A DNA stretch of 64,000 nucleotides from Christiangramia flava JLT2011 (GCF_001951155.1 NZ_CP016359.1:3248001-3312000), one strand, 5' to 3'. Positions 1 to 9,410 are shown, counted from the stretch's first letter. Program-made: numbers and translations. The notes: generated from the sequence alone by a model not told the origin.

Positions 1-864
1 GAGCCTGTAAATCATCATCGGGTTCATTTCAGGCATATAAGTTTGAGTAGTTTTATGGATATACCGGGCTAGTTGCCTGGAAATTCCATCAACTTCACCA
101 CCATAATATCTTCTCATTCTTCGTTCCCTCTCGGTTTCGGTTTGCGATACTGGTTCCGAAAAAATCCTGAAACTGCGGTTATCGATGATTCCGTCTACAC
201 CTTCTATATTTCCAATCATGTCATTGTTCAAAACACCTATGATTTCCCAGCCCTGCTCTTTGGCATATTCAGCCACAGCCTGACCTCCAAAAAGACCCTG
301 CTCTTCCCCAGAAAGACCAAGATATACAATGCTATTCTCAAAGTCATATTGTGACAAAACGCGAGCTGCTTCAATAGTTCCTGCCATTCCGCTGGCGTTG
401 TCGTTTGCACCGGGGGCATCGGTCGTAAAATCGGTGGCGTTACTGGCCCGGGAATCAATGTCGCCGCTCATGATGATATACCGGTTCGGATATTTGGAAC
501 CCTTCTGAATGGCGACCACATTCACGACATAAGCTTTATGCGGAATGCGCTCTCCGTCTTCCGGAGTTACCAATTCCTTCTGATAAAAGACTTCCAGGCA
601 GTTTTCACAATCTCCGGAAATATTTTCGAATTTGCTTTTGATCCATCTTCTTGCAGCGCCAATCCCACGGGTGTCTGAAACAGTGTCGCTGAAGGTATTC
701 CTTGTTCCGAAACCAGCCAGTGTTCGAATACTATTTTCGATACTATCAGCTGATATTTTTTGAATAATATCGTAAATCCTGGAATCGGTTTCCTGGGCAA
801 AAGTTTGTGAAGAATTCAGTAAAATAAAGCCTGAAAGCAGGCCAAATAGGTAGTTTCTTTTCAT
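1..864 (-). CDS. M28 family zinc aminopeptidase, secreted (3' end outside window)
   Basis: The reading frame is open from the ATG at 864 to the left window edge (288 codons), so the C-terminus is missing. The N-terminus MKRNYLFGLLSGFILLNSS followed by QTFAQ is a Sec signal peptide cut after FAQ, so the enzyme acts in the periplasm or outside. M28 hallmarks are visible: APGANDNASGMAG (metal-bridging Asp), LSGEEQGLFGG (catalytic and ligand Glu) and NNDMIG (ligand Asp). The first metal-ligand site reads MSGDIDSRAS, with Asp where M28 enzymes normally carry His. Expected role is removal of N-terminal residues from peptides. It is transcribed alone; the next gene upstream (ytxH-like) ends in a terminator at 918-947. 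Confidence 0.88.
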   Translation of the reverse strand, partial: MKRNYLFGLLSGFILLNSSQTFAQETDSRIYDIIQKISADSIENSIRTLAGFGTRNTFSDTVSDTRGIGAARRWIKSKFENISGDCENCLEVFYQKELVTPEDGERIPHKAYVVNVVAIQKGSKYPNRYIIMSGDIDSRASNATDFTTDAPGANDNASGMAGTIEAARVLSQYDFENSIVYLGLSGEEQGLFGGQAVAEYAKEQGWEIIGVLNNDMIGNIEGVDGIIDNRSFRIFSEPVSQTETERERRMRRYYGGEVDGISRQLARYIHKTTQTYMPEMNPMMIYRL

Positions 865-917
865 AATTATTTTTTAGGCCTTCTAAAGTACTCACTTTTA
901 GACTATTTTAAAAAGAA

Positions 918-947
918 AAACCCCGATGTTCTGCAACACCGGGGTTT
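918..947 (-). terminator. Rho-independent terminator after the YtxH gene
   Basis: An inverted repeat AAACCCCG...CGGGGTTT with a further partly paired core; on the minus strand it is followed by a T-rich tail (TTTTTCTTTTT, reading into 917-908). It lies 22 bases past the YtxH stop and separates it from the M28 peptidase gene. Confidence 0.8.
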
Positions 948-968
948 ATTAATCAAACTAACTTAAAA

Positions 969-1253
969 TTAAGCCTGCATATCGTGCATTTCAGCTTTCG
1001 CTTCATTTATTTTCTGCTTGGACTTACTGTTGGATAAGTTCGCCTTTGTTCTTGATTTCAATGCTTCTACTTTATGATTCAAAGAATCTGTAAAATCATT
1101 GATACTTCTGTTAGCTCCCTTAATATAATCATCTCCTTTTTGAGAGATCGCAGCTCTTGTATCTTTCCCTTTCTTAGGGGCGAACAATATTCCTGCAACT
1201 GCTCCGGCAAGCGCGCCAGAAGCAAGTCCTAATAACAATTTTCCTGATTTCAT
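969..1253 (-). CDS. YtxH domain protein (small stress-associated membrane protein)
   Basis: A 94-residue protein. Residues 1-30 contain one glycine/alanine-rich hydrophobic segment running into LFAPKKGKDTR, the hallmark junction of YtxH/DUF883-like proteins; the rest is charged and helical (lysine-rich, low complexity), probably a coiled coil. YtxH of Bacillus is a general stress protein of unknown mechanism. Here it sits downstream of the trehalose-6-phosphate synthase gene, separated by 128 bases in which I see no obvious element, and ends at its own terminator. A stress or desiccation link is inferred from family and neighbours only. Confidence 0.8.
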   Translation of the reverse strand: MKSGKLLLGLASGALAGAVAGILFAPKKGKDTRAAISQKGDDYIKGANRSINDFTDSLNHKVEALKSRTKANLSNSKSKQKINEAKAEMHDMQA

Positions 1254-1381
1254 AGAGTTAAGTTTTAATTTGTGTCTAATAAATATTTCCAGTAAAATTA
1301 AACAGAAATCAGGCCGTTAGCGAAAAGTCTCAGTTAATGTATATTTAAACTTTTCAGACATTTATTAAATATTTTAACAGC

Positions 1382-3598
1382 TTATTGCTGATGCTTTTTA
1401 AAGCTTGAAAGTAATTCGCGTACCTTTCCGGTTCCTTCTACATAATACCGGGCGCTGGTCTTTTTGATTCCCACTTTAACGGTATATGAATCTTCCGGGA
1501 GTTCACGGAACATATATTCATCTGTCCAGTCATCTCCAATGGCAAATATGAAATCGTAGTGCTGGCCAACCAACATTTTCGAAGAAGCTTTCCCCTTGTT
1601 CACACCACTGCTTTTAATTTCCAGCACTTTGTTCCCTTCAAGAACACTCAGGCCACGGTTGCTAATCAATTCTTTGAGTGTATTGCTGAGTTCATTCGCC
1701 CTGATTTCGCCCAGTTGAGGATCGGCCTTTCGATAATGCCAGGCAAGGGAATAATTCTTTTCTTCAATAAAGGTTCCAGGAGTGCGGTCCACAAAATTCT
1801 CGATTACGGGCCTAACTGCATCCATCCATTCGCTTTTGACATTTTCTGAAAGTTCCCAGTCGCCATCAATTTTACGGAACCAAACGCCGTGCTCCGAAAT
1901 CAGCTCTACAGGAACATCCTGCCACCAACTGCCCAAAGTATTCTTGTCTCTTCCGCTGATAAGCACTACGTGAGTATTTTCATCTTTGTTGATCTCACGG
2001 ATAAGTTCTTTGAGTTCTGCATCGGGTTTGGCATTTTCAGGTTTATCGGTGAAGTTTACCAAGGTCCCGTCGTAATCGATGAACAAGATTCGCTTTTCAG
2101 CATTTTCAAACTGTTGCATGATCTCTTCGGAAATCTTTTCGGTAATCTTGATCGATTTAAAGGAATCACGATTTTCCCGGGTATGCTTCAGCGCTTTCAT
2201 AAAATCCTGCGCCCATTTCTCTACGCCATATCGGCGTAATCTTTTCTGAAGCATTTTATTTCGTTGGATCTGTTCCTCTTCGGGCATCTCAAACGCAGTT
2301 TTTAAAGCCTGTGCAACCTGGTCAAAATTATTCGGATTGATGATCAGTGCTTCATTCATTTCGTGCGCTGCTCCGGCCATTTCACTTAATATAAGCACAC
2401 CGGTATGGTTTGTTCTGGTCGCGATATATTCTTTCGCCACGAGGTTCATCCCGTCCCGAATAGGAGTGAGGAGGGCAATATCGCATGAAGTGTATAGATC
2501 TATTAGGTTTTCAAAAGGCATGGAACGATAGAAATACCAAATTGGGGTCCAGCTAACGGTGCTGAATTTCCCGTTGATCCTTCCCACCAGCTCATCCACT
2601 TCTCTTTTCAGTTTTTGGTATTGCGGCACATTGGAGCGTGAAGGAACAGCCAGCATGACCAGTCGTACCTTTTCGATGAATTCCGGATACTTGTCTAAGA
2701 AATATTCGTACGCCCGAATTCGGTGAGCAATCCCTTTGGTATAATCCAGCCTATCGATGCTCAGGATCATCTTCGCATCAGGCGTCGCTTCCAGGTGGTG
2801 ATCCAGTCTTCTCTGTAGTTCAGATTGTTCTTCAGAAGTACTTTTATAATGTTCTAAAGCAGCTTTTTCAAATTTCTCATAATCGATCCCCATTGGGAAA
2901 GAATCGACCTTTACGATACGATCCGGAAGGGTGATTTCATTGAAGTCGACCTGGTGACGCAGGATCCGACTTACGGAACTCAGGAAATGACGTTCATAAT
3001 CGTAGGTATGAAACCCGATGAGATCGGCACCGAGAACTCCCTGCAACACTTCATCTCTCCATGGAAGGGTACGAAACACCTCGTAAGACGGAAAAGGAAT
3101 ATGGTTAAAAAAGCCAATAACGGCGTCGGGTGCCTGTTCCCGGATCATATTCGGGACCAGCAGCAACTGGTAATCATGTACCCAGATCACGTCGCCTTCT
3201 TCGTAATGTTTAAGAATTTCATCGGCGTATTTCTGATTGACGGTTTTATAATATTCCCAGTAAGTGTCGTCAGATTCGGTATATTCCATAAAATAATGGA
3301 ATAGGGGCCAGATAGTGCGGTTACTGAAACCATAGTAAAAACCATCAATTTCAGCGGCATTCAAATGTACCGCCACACAATTCTCTTCCCGGGCCTTTTC
3401 CTGGACCTGTTCCTTCAGTTCTTCAGGAATTTCTTCCTCCGTGAGTCCGGGCCAGCCAATCCAAACGCTATCCCCGTCCTTATGGAATGATTTTAAGCCG
3501 GTTGCGAGGCCTCCAACGCTGGGAGTGACTTCCAGCTTATGCTGATCGATCGATATTTGAAGAGGTAATCTATTGGAAATAATGATGGTTTTGCTCAT
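1382..3598 (-). CDS. otsAB: Bifunctional trehalose-6-phosphate synthase / phosphatase
   Basis: A 738-residue fusion. Residues 1 to about 475 are a GT20 synthase: SNRLP at the N-terminus, the VGGLATGL loop near 28-35, HDYQLLL at 141, RLDYTKGI at 283 and RDGMNLVAKE at 381, all ligand-binding motifs for glucose-6-phosphate and UDP/ADP-glucose. From about 500 a HAD-type phosphatase follows: DYDGTL at 508-513 (nucleophile Asp), SGRD, and near the C-terminus GDDWTDEYMF. The protein should make trehalose from UDP-glucose and glucose-6-phosphate in the cytosol without releasing the phosphate intermediate. It is divergent from the GH15 gene across 93 bases, so a shared control region is likely. Trehalose is an osmolyte and stress protectant. 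Confidence 0.95.
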   Translation of the reverse strand: MSKTIIISNRLPLQISIDQHKLEVTPSVGGLATGLKSFHKDGDSVWIGWPGLTEEEIPEELKEQVQEKAREENCVAVHLNAAEIDGFYYGFSNRTIWPLFHYFMEYTESDDTYWEYYKTVNQKYADEILKHYEEGDVIWVHDYQLLLVPNMIREQAPDAVIGFFNHIPFPSYEVFRTLPWRDEVLQGVLGADLIGFHTYDYERHFLSSVSRILRHQVDFNEITLPDRIVKVDSFPMGIDYEKFEKAALEHYKSTSEEQSELQRRLDHHLEATPDAKMILSIDRLDYTKGIAHRIRAYEYFLDKYPEFIEKVRLVMLAVPSRSNVPQYQKLKREVDELVGRINGKFSTVSWTPIWYFYRSMPFENLIDLYTSCDIALLTPIRDGMNLVAKEYIATRTNHTGVLILSEMAGAAHEMNEALIINPNNFDQVAQALKTAFEMPEEEQIQRNKMLQKRLRRYGVEKWAQDFMKALKHTRENRDSFKSIKITEKISEEIMQQFENAEKRILFIDYDGTLVNFTDKPENAKPDAELKELIREINKDENTHVVLISGRDKNTLGSWWQDVPVELISEHGVWFRKIDGDWELSENVKSEWMDAVRPVIENFVDRTPGTFIEEKNYSLAWHYRKADPQLGEIRANELSNTLKELISNRGLSVLEGNKVLEIKSSGVNKGKASSKMLVGQHYDFIFAIGDDWTDEYMFRELPEDSYTVKVGIKKTSARYYVEGTGKVRELLSSFKKHQQ

Positions 3599-3691
3599 AA
3601 TTGCTGTAAAACTGTTGTGACGAATTTGATTTTTCTTAAATTTCCGAAATTCATTTCAGAACACAATTGATTTATAAGATTTTTAAGATAT

Positions 3692-5488
3692 ATGGATAAC
3701 CTCGATTATGGTATAATTGGAAATTGTAAAAGTGCGGCTCTTGTTTCCAAATATGGTTCTATTGAATGGTGCTGTATGCCCAATTTTGATTCTTCAGCAA
3801 TATTTGCCAAGATACTTGATGACGAAATTGGCGGAAGTTTTGAGATTCAGATAGATGATTCTTACGAGATCAAACAGGAATACCTTTGGGAAACAAATAT
3901 CCTGAGCACGGTATTCGATAATGGGACCGATTCTTTTCAGCTGATTGATTTCATGCCGCGCTACCCCCGCGAAGACGGCACATATTATGCCCCGCCAGAC
4001 ATTATCCGGTTTTTCAGGCTGATTAGCGGAAAACCAAAATTTACATTAGTATATGATCCTCGTCTGGAATTCGGAAAAGAGCAGACCTACAACGAGAATA
4101 AAGGTGATTATATAAAAAGTTATACCAAAAAAGGCAAATACGATTCGCTGTTCTTTTATTCTTCTTTTGACCTGAATAGTATTTTGAACAGGCAGGAAGT
4201 AGAATTAACCGGCAATGCCTACTGCCTCATTGGCTATCACGAAAAACTGATCGAACAATCCTTAGACCGTTCGTACCTGAAATTCCAGCGTACCAAGGTA
4301 TACTGGATGAACTGGAGCGAAAAGACTACTCGCTATACTCACTACGGAAATGAGATCATGCGTTCAGCGCTTGTTCTAAAGGCGTTGAGCTATAAAAAAT
4401 CTGGAGCTGTACTTGCTGCAGCAACCACCTCGCTTCCCGAAACCATTGGGGAAGAACGTAACTGGGATTACCGTTTCTGCTGGATTCGTGATGCTTCGAT
4501 GGTGATCAAGGTAATGGCAGGCCTGGGACACATCAAGTCGGCCAGGGATTTCCTTCAGTTCATTATCGATATTATCCCTGATAAGGATGAGAAGATCCAG
4601 ATCATGTACGGCATCAATGGTGAAAAAGAGCTAACCGAGCACATATTGAGCCATATGAAAGGATATAAAGGGTCCAAACCTGTTCGTACGGGGAATGCGG
4701 CTTATATCCAAAAGCAGAATGATATCTACGGAATTTTGATGGAAGTGATATACCAGCAATTCCTAATGTTCGAAACTTCTCTGGAAAACTCAGAACAATT
4801 GTGGACCGTCGTTCGAGGAATTGTCATGATCGTTGAGGAGAACTGGCGAAAACCAGATAAAGGAATCTGGGAACTTCGTACGGAAGACCGTCATTTCGTA
4901 TTCTCAAAACTGCTTTGCTGGGTAGCGATGGATCGTGCGATCAAAATTGGAGAAGTGTTGAGAATGGGTATCAATGATACCAAATGGAAAGCCGTTCGTG
5001 AAGAAATTTATCAGGATATCTATGAGAATGGCTGGAATGAAGAGAAGCAGGCTTATGTGCAATATTATGGATCTTCAGATCTTGATGCCTCGACCTTGCT
5101 GATGCAAAGCTATGGTTTTATCGAAGCAGATGATCCAAGATTTGTTAGCACCGTTCAGGCAACTGAGAAAGAACTGTGTCAGGATGGGCTGATGTTCCGC
5201 TATAAGAATAAAGATGATTTTGGGGAACCTTCTTCCTCCTTCACGATTTGTACCTTCTGGCTTATTGACAGTTTATATAAGATCGGTGAGAAAGATAAAG
5301 CGAAACAAATGTTTGATCGCCTGCTTTCTTATAGCAACCACCTCGGGCTATTTAGTGAAGATATCGACTTTAAGACGAAACGATTACTGGGGAATTTCCC
5401 TCAGGCCTATTCGCACCTGGCTTTGATCGAAACCGCAGCCAATTTCAGCAAAGGAATTGCTAAAGAGAATATGATCTTTCAGGAATAA
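3692..5488 (+). CDS. Glycoside hydrolase family 15 protein (glucoamylase/trehalase-like)
   Basis: 598 residues with the full GH15 layout: N-terminal beta-sandwich (about 1-215), then an (alpha/alpha)6 barrel. Motifs are LPETIGEERNWDYRFCWIRD (249-268), GIWELRTEDRHFVFSKLLCW (391-410; the Glu in IWE is the expected general acid) and near the C-terminus GLFSEDID followed by GNFPQAYSHLALI, with the expected catalytic base Glu. No signal peptide, so cytosolic. GH15 includes glucoamylases, glucodextranases and the trehalases of mycobacteria and some archaea; the divergent trehalose synthase next door makes trehalase the most attractive activity, but this is inference. The stop codon abuts the stop of mscS, and its probable terminator lies inside mscS (5515-5553). 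Confidence 0.92.
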   Translation: MDNLDYGIIGNCKSAALVSKYGSIEWCCMPNFDSSAIFAKILDDEIGGSFEIQIDDSYEIKQEYLWETNILSTVFDNGTDSFQLIDFMPRYPREDGTYYAPPDIIRFFRLISGKPKFTLVYDPRLEFGKEQTYNENKGDYIKSYTKKGKYDSLFFYSSFDLNSILNRQEVELTGNAYCLIGYHEKLIEQSLDRSYLKFQRTKVYWMNWSEKTTRYTHYGNEIMRSALVLKALSYKKSGAVLAAATTSLPETIGEERNWDYRFCWIRDASMVIKVMAGLGHIKSARDFLQFIIDIIPDKDEKIQIMYGINGEKELTEHILSHMKGYKGSKPVRTGNAAYIQKQNDIYGILMEVIYQQFLMFETSLENSEQLWTVVRGIVMIVEENWRKPDKGIWELRTEDRHFVFSKLLCWVAMDRAIKIGEVLRMGINDTKWKAVREEIYQDIYENGWNEEKQAYVQYYGSSDLDASTLLMQSYGFIEADDPRFVSTVQATEKELCQDGLMFRYKNKDDFGEPSSSFTICTFWLIDSLYKIGEKDKAKQMFDRLLSYSNHLGLFSEDIDFKTKRLLGNFPQAYSHLALIETAANFSKGIAKENMIFQE

Positions 5489-6535
5489 TTAATTTTCTGA
5501 TTGCTTTTCTAAACTTACCCGGGTTTTCGGAAGAAATTCCGGGTAATTTTTTTGAATAAAATCCACCAGTTTTTCCCGGAGATACACCCGGAGATCCCAC
5601 GCAGTAGGAGAGTCTTTAGCGCTTACGAGCATTCTAAGTTCTATGGTTTTTTCCGTGGCATTGGTGACCTGCATGACGTTTACATTTCCATCCCAGAGAT
5701 CAGTCTCCTTCAGCAGCCTTGAAAGTTCATTTCTTACGGCTTCAAAAGGGATTCCGTAATCGGTATAAATGAAGACCGTTCCCAGGATATCTGCGGAAGT
5801 TCGCGTCCAGTTCTGGAAAGTGTTTTCAATAAAATAAGTGGTTGGAACTATCAAACGGCGTTTATCCCAGATTCTCACCACCACATAGGTAAGATTGATC
5901 TCCTCGATCCATCCCCATTCCCCTTCCACGATCACTACATCATCCACACGGATGGGCTGGGTGAGGGCGATCTGGATCCCCGCCAGCAGGGTTCCGATGG
6001 CTTTCTGCGCGGCCAGACCAATGATGATACCAGCAATTCCAGCTGAGGTTAAAAGACTTACGCCTACAGAGCGAATACTTTCAAAACTCATCAGCGCAAT
6101 CCCGATAGCGAGGATCACAATAATGAAAATGATGATATTTTCCAGGATCATGTATTGCGTATAAACCTTTCGGGCCTTGAGATTATTCGTGCCCTCGATA
6201 TCGTATTTCCGAAGCATCCGGGCTTTAAAAACCTTAAATATCAGGATGAGGATCCAGGCAATTGTCAGGATGATGCAAACGGTGCTAAGATGGCCAACCA
6301 CTTCCTTGGTCGCCTCGAACCGAAAAATGTCGCTGATCAACGCAATCTTGCAAATGAGCGCCGCCAGAAAGATCAGTAAAGGAATTCGAATTTTTTGAGC
6401 AAAATTTACCGGAAGTATGTTTCGTGGATTTTTTCCCACTTTTTTCAGAATATAAAACGAAATACTGAAGCTTACGATCAGAACTACAATTCCGATGATC
6501 AGGTAATTCAGAGCGTTTCTTTCCAGATCGATCAT
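5489..6535 (-). CDS. Mechanosensitive ion channel, MscS family
   Basis: 348 residues. Four hydrophobic segments occupy roughly 10-30, 50-65, 80-100 and 130-150; then comes the pore-lining helix and the conserved beta-domain: SAGIAGIIIGLAAQKAIGTLLAGI, PIRVDDVVIVEGEWGWIEEI and VPTTYFIENTFQNWTR, all typical of MscS. The C-terminus is the soluble vestibule. It opens under membrane tension to release solutes during osmotic downshock. It sits tail-to-tail with the GH15 gene with no gap, which places trehalose synthesis, breakdown and solute release side by side; co-regulation is not shown by the sequence. Confidence 0.92.
   Translation of the reverse strand: MIDLERNALNYLIIGIVVLIVSFSISFYILKKVGKNPRNILPVNFAQKIRIPLLIFLAALICKIALISDIFRFEATKEVVGHLSTVCIILTIAWILILIFKVFKARMLRKYDIEGTNNLKARKVYTQYMILENIIIFIIVILAIGIALMSFESIRSVGVSLLTSAGIAGIIIGLAAQKAIGTLLAGIQIALTQPIRVDDVVIVEGEWGWIEEINLTYVVVRIWDKRRLIVPTTYFIENTFQNWTRTSADILGTVFIYTDYGIPFEAVRNELSRLLKETDLWDGNVNVMQVTNATEKTIELRMLVSAKDSPTAWDLRVYLREKLVDFIQKNYPEFLPKTRVSLEKQSEN
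5515..5553 (+). terminator. Terminator for the GH15 gene, embedded in mscS
   Basis: TTACCCGG at 5515-5522 pairs with CCGGGTAA at 5539-5546 and is followed directly by seven T residues on the plus strand. It lies 27 bases after the GH15 stop and within the last codons of the convergent mscS gene, so the same DNA encodes the NYPEFLPKTRV segment of the channel on the other strand. Confidence 0.75.
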
Positions 6536-6654
6536 TTCAGTGGATTTTGCTATTTTAAAACTACTAAAACCAAATGAAGACCACGAACCGATTTTACAAA
6601 TTTTAACCTATAAGGATTTCGTGGAATTCGTACATTCCCTATAAAATTTATATT

Positions 6655-7542
6655 TTGAACACATTCAAACTACTCGCTTTCGTCTTGGTTTTGGTCATTT
6701 CCAGCTGTAAAACTGAAAAGCCAATTGTTAATAACGAGGAAAAACCGGTGCTGATTTCTGATGAATTCAGTTTTACTGAAGGCCCTGCTGCAGATGCAGC
6801 TGGAAATGTTTTTTTTACCGATCAGCCAAACAACAGGATTTTAAAATGGGATGCCCAAACTAATGAAATTTCAGTCTATATGGAAAATGCGGGCAGAGCC
6901 AATGGCATGTATTTCGATAGTCAGGGAAGTCTATTAGCCGCGGCCGATGAAAATTCAGAATTATGGAAAATTGATGATGATAAGAATCATCAGACTTTAG
7001 TAAAGGATTATGAAGGGAAAAGGCTGAATGGTCCCAACGATATCTGGGTTGATGGAAATGGCGGTATTTATTTTACCGATCCCTATTATCAACGAGATTA
7101 CTGGGAGCGAAAAGAACCTGAAATTACCGAGCAAAGAGTTTATTATTTGAGTCCGTATAAGAAACTGTCAGTAGCTGCAGAAGGACTGGTTCAACCAAAT
7201 GGTATTATCGGTTCCTCAAAGGACCGAAAGCTATACATTGCTGATATTGGCGATAGTAAAACCTATTCGTATGATATCGCAGAGGATGGGACACTTCGGA
7301 ATAAAAAACTGTTTACCGAAATGGGTAGTGACGGGATGACGATAGATGAAAACGGGAATGTGTATCTAACCGGGAAAGGTTTGACAGTTTTCAATCCAAA
7401 AGGGGAGAAGGTCAAACATATTCCTATCGAAAGGGATTGGACAGCCAATGTAACTTTTGGCGGAAAGGACAGGAACAAGCTTTTCATAACGGCGTCCAAT
7501 TCGGTTTTTGTGCTTGATATGAAGGTCAAAGGCATGAAATAA
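6655..7542 (+). CDS. SMP-30/gluconolactonase-like lipoprotein
   Basis: 295 residues from a TTG start; no ATG lies in frame before residue 76, and this TTG gives a proper lipoprotein signal (KLLAFVLVLVISSC, lipidated Cys at 18). The mature part is a six-bladed beta-propeller of the SMP-30 family: FTEGPAADAAGNVFFTD (metal-ligand Glu), NGPNDIWVDGNGGIYFTD, VQPNGII, and SDGMTIDENGNVYLTG carry the expected metal and substrate residues. The family hydrolyses sugar lactones or related esters with a divalent metal; the true substrate is unknown. It is a single-gene unit facing the beta-oxidation operon. Confidence 0.87.
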   Translation: MNTFKLLAFVLVLVISSCKTEKPIVNNEEKPVLISDEFSFTEGPAADAAGNVFFTDQPNNRILKWDAQTNEISVYMENAGRANGMYFDSQGSLLAAADENSELWKIDDDKNHQTLVKDYEGKRLNGPNDIWVDGNGGIYFTDPYYQRDYWERKEPEITEQRVYYLSPYKKLSVAAEGLVQPNGIIGSSKDRKLYIADIGDSKTYSYDIAEDGTLRNKKLFTEMGSDGMTIDENGNVYLTGKGLTVFNPKGEKVKHIPIERDWTANVTFGGKDRNKLFITASNSVFVLDMKVKGMK

Positions 7543-7570
7543 AAAAGCCACTCTTTTCAGAATGGCTTTT
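7543..7570. terminator. Bidirectional terminator between SMP-30 gene and fad operon
   Basis: AAAAGCCACTC and GAATGGCTTTT form a stem with one mismatch and a short loop. The run of A at its left edge gives a strong T tail for the minus-strand fad operon; the right edge gives only four T for the plus strand. Confidence 0.8.
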
Positions 7571-7590
7571 CAGTTCAATAGAATGTCTCA

Positions 7591-9399
7591 CTAGAAACAA
7601 TACTTATTTTCAGCAGTTAATTTTTCAGCGATCATGGTTCTAAGTTCCACCACATTCGGCTGATTGTGATATTTGGTGAATCGTTTAAGACCCATCAACA
7701 TCATACGTTGTTCGTCACCTTCAGCAAAAGATACAATTCCTTCCTTCGCTTTCATGGTGATGGTGTCCACGGCATTGTATAAATACAATTTGGCCATGGC
7801 AATTTCATATTTCTGGCTCTCTGCACCATTCTTCTTAGCATTCTTTTCAGCTCTAAGAATAGCCGATTCTGCCATGTAAACTTCAATAAGAATATCTGAA
7901 GCAGCTAACAGTAACTGCTGATGTTCTTCCAGCTGAGGTCCGAATTTTTGAACGGCGCTACCAGCAACCATCAAGAAGACTTTTTTCAGTTTGGCGATCA
8001 TCGCTTTTTCTTCAGAAAGCGTTTCAGAATAATCTGGAGTTTCCATAGAAGGAATTCCGGTTAATTCATCAGCAACCTTCATGGCAGGACCTAAAAGATC
8101 CACATGACCTTTCATGGCCTTTTTGACCAGCATTCCTACGGAAAGCATACGGTTGATCTCGTTCGTACCTTCATAAATTCTGGCAATACGAGCATCTCTC
8201 CAAGCAGATTCCATTGGAGTATCGGCTGAAAAGCCCATTCCGCCATAGATCTGGATTCCCTCGTCACTACAATTCTGAATATCTTCTGAACAAGCCACTT
8301 TCAGAATAGAACATTCGATAGCGTATTCTTCGAAACTCTTCAATTCTGCAGCCTCGTGAGATTCCCCGTTTTCAACACGAATGTCAATACGATCCTGGAT
8401 ATTCTTTGCAGCCCTGTAAGAAGCCGATTCTCCGACCCATGCTGAGGTAGCCATATTGGCTAATTTCGCCTTTATTGCTCCAAATTTCGCGATTGGTGTC
8501 TTAAACTGAACACGGTCATTGGCATATTTTGTAGCCAGGTCGGTTACACGTCGTTGTGCATCCAAAGAAGCAGCAGCAAGCTTGATACGGCCTACATTTA
8601 GAGCGTTCATGGCGATCTTGAAACCATTTCCTCTTTCAGAAAGCATATTTTCAACTGGAACGACTGTTTCATTAAAGAAAACCTGTCTTGTAGAAGATGC
8701 GTGAATTCCTAATTTCTTCTCTTCTTCACCAAATGTGATCCCATTATCAGGATCATTTTCAACGATGAATCCGGTGATATTCTTGTCATCTTCAATTCTT
8801 GCAAAAACCACGAATAAATTGGCAAATCCCGCGTTGGAGATCCACATTTTCTGTCCGCTGATCTTGTATGATTTTCCGTCTTCAGAAAGAACTGCTTTCG
8901 TTTTTCCTGAATTCGCATCACTACCTGCATCTGGCTCAGTCAGGCAATATGCACCAAACCATTCACCTGTGGCAAGCTTTGGGATGTATTTCTTTTTCTG
9001 CTCTTCAGTACCGTAAAGTAGGATTGGCATTGTTCCAATACCAGTATGTGCTCCAAAAGCAGTCGCGATCGATCCGGTAGCCCCGGAAATATAATCACAA
9101 ACCAGCATGGTTGAAACAAACCCCATTCCCAGACCTTCAAATTCTTCCGGAACCGCTACACCAAGAAATCCGAGTTCACCTGCTTTACGCATGATCTCTT
9201 CAGTCAACGCATAATTTTTCTTTTCGAACTCTTCCTTGTTCGGCCAGATCTCACGATCTACAAATTCCTTTACGGAATCTTTCATCATTTGCTGCTCCTC
9301 GGTAAAATCTTCAGGAGTGAAGATTTCGTTGCAGTCGGTATCTTTTACCAGGAATTGCCCACCGCGCAATATCTCTTTATTTTCAGTTTCTGTGCTCAT
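7591..9399 (-). CDS. Acyl-CoA dehydrogenase (FadE-type, long form)
   Basis: 602 residues. Residues about 25-420 are the flavin acyl-CoA dehydrogenase core: ayCLTEPDAGSDANSGKT (FAD-binding loop), KMWISNAGFANLFVVFARI, and IYGGMGFSADTPMESAWRDARIARIYEGTNEI with the catalytic Glu in YEGTNEI. About 180 further residues form a helical C-terminal extension as in VLCAD/ACAD9 and Bacillus FadE. It introduces the trans-2 double bond into acyl-CoA. It is the last gene of the fad operon, 106 bases behind fadA, with an inverted repeat in that gap and a strong terminator after its stop. Confidence 0.94.
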   Translation of the reverse strand: MSTETENKEILRGGQFLVKDTDCNEIFTPEDFTEEQQMMKDSVKEFVDREIWPNKEEFEKKNYALTEEIMRKAGELGFLGVAVPEEFEGLGMGFVSTMLVCDYISGATGSIATAFGAHTGIGTMPILLYGTEEQKKKYIPKLATGEWFGAYCLTEPDAGSDANSGKTKAVLSEDGKSYKISGQKMWISNAGFANLFVVFARIEDDKNITGFIVENDPDNGITFGEEEKKLGIHASSTRQVFFNETVVPVENMLSERGNGFKIAMNALNVGRIKLAAASLDAQRRVTDLATKYANDRVQFKTPIAKFGAIKAKLANMATSAWVGESASYRAAKNIQDRIDIRVENGESHEAAELKSFEEYAIECSILKVACSEDIQNCSDEGIQIYGGMGFSADTPMESAWRDARIARIYEGTNEINRMLSVGMLVKKAMKGHVDLLGPAMKVADELTGIPSMETPDYSETLSEEKAMIAKLKKVFLMVAGSAVQKFGPQLEEHQQLLLAASDILIEVYMAESAILRAEKNAKKNGAESQKYEIAMAKLYLYNAVDTITMKAKEGIVSFAEGDEQRMMLMGLKRFTKYHNQPNVVELRTMIAEKLTAENKYCF

Positions 9400-9410
9400 T
9401 TTTGTAGCTG

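Noticed and set aside
73..800. Short frames on both strands across the left edge (for example 237-458 and 567-800 minus)
   Set aside because: They are shadows of the M28 peptidase frame, which is open across the whole stretch and carries family motifs and a signal peptide.
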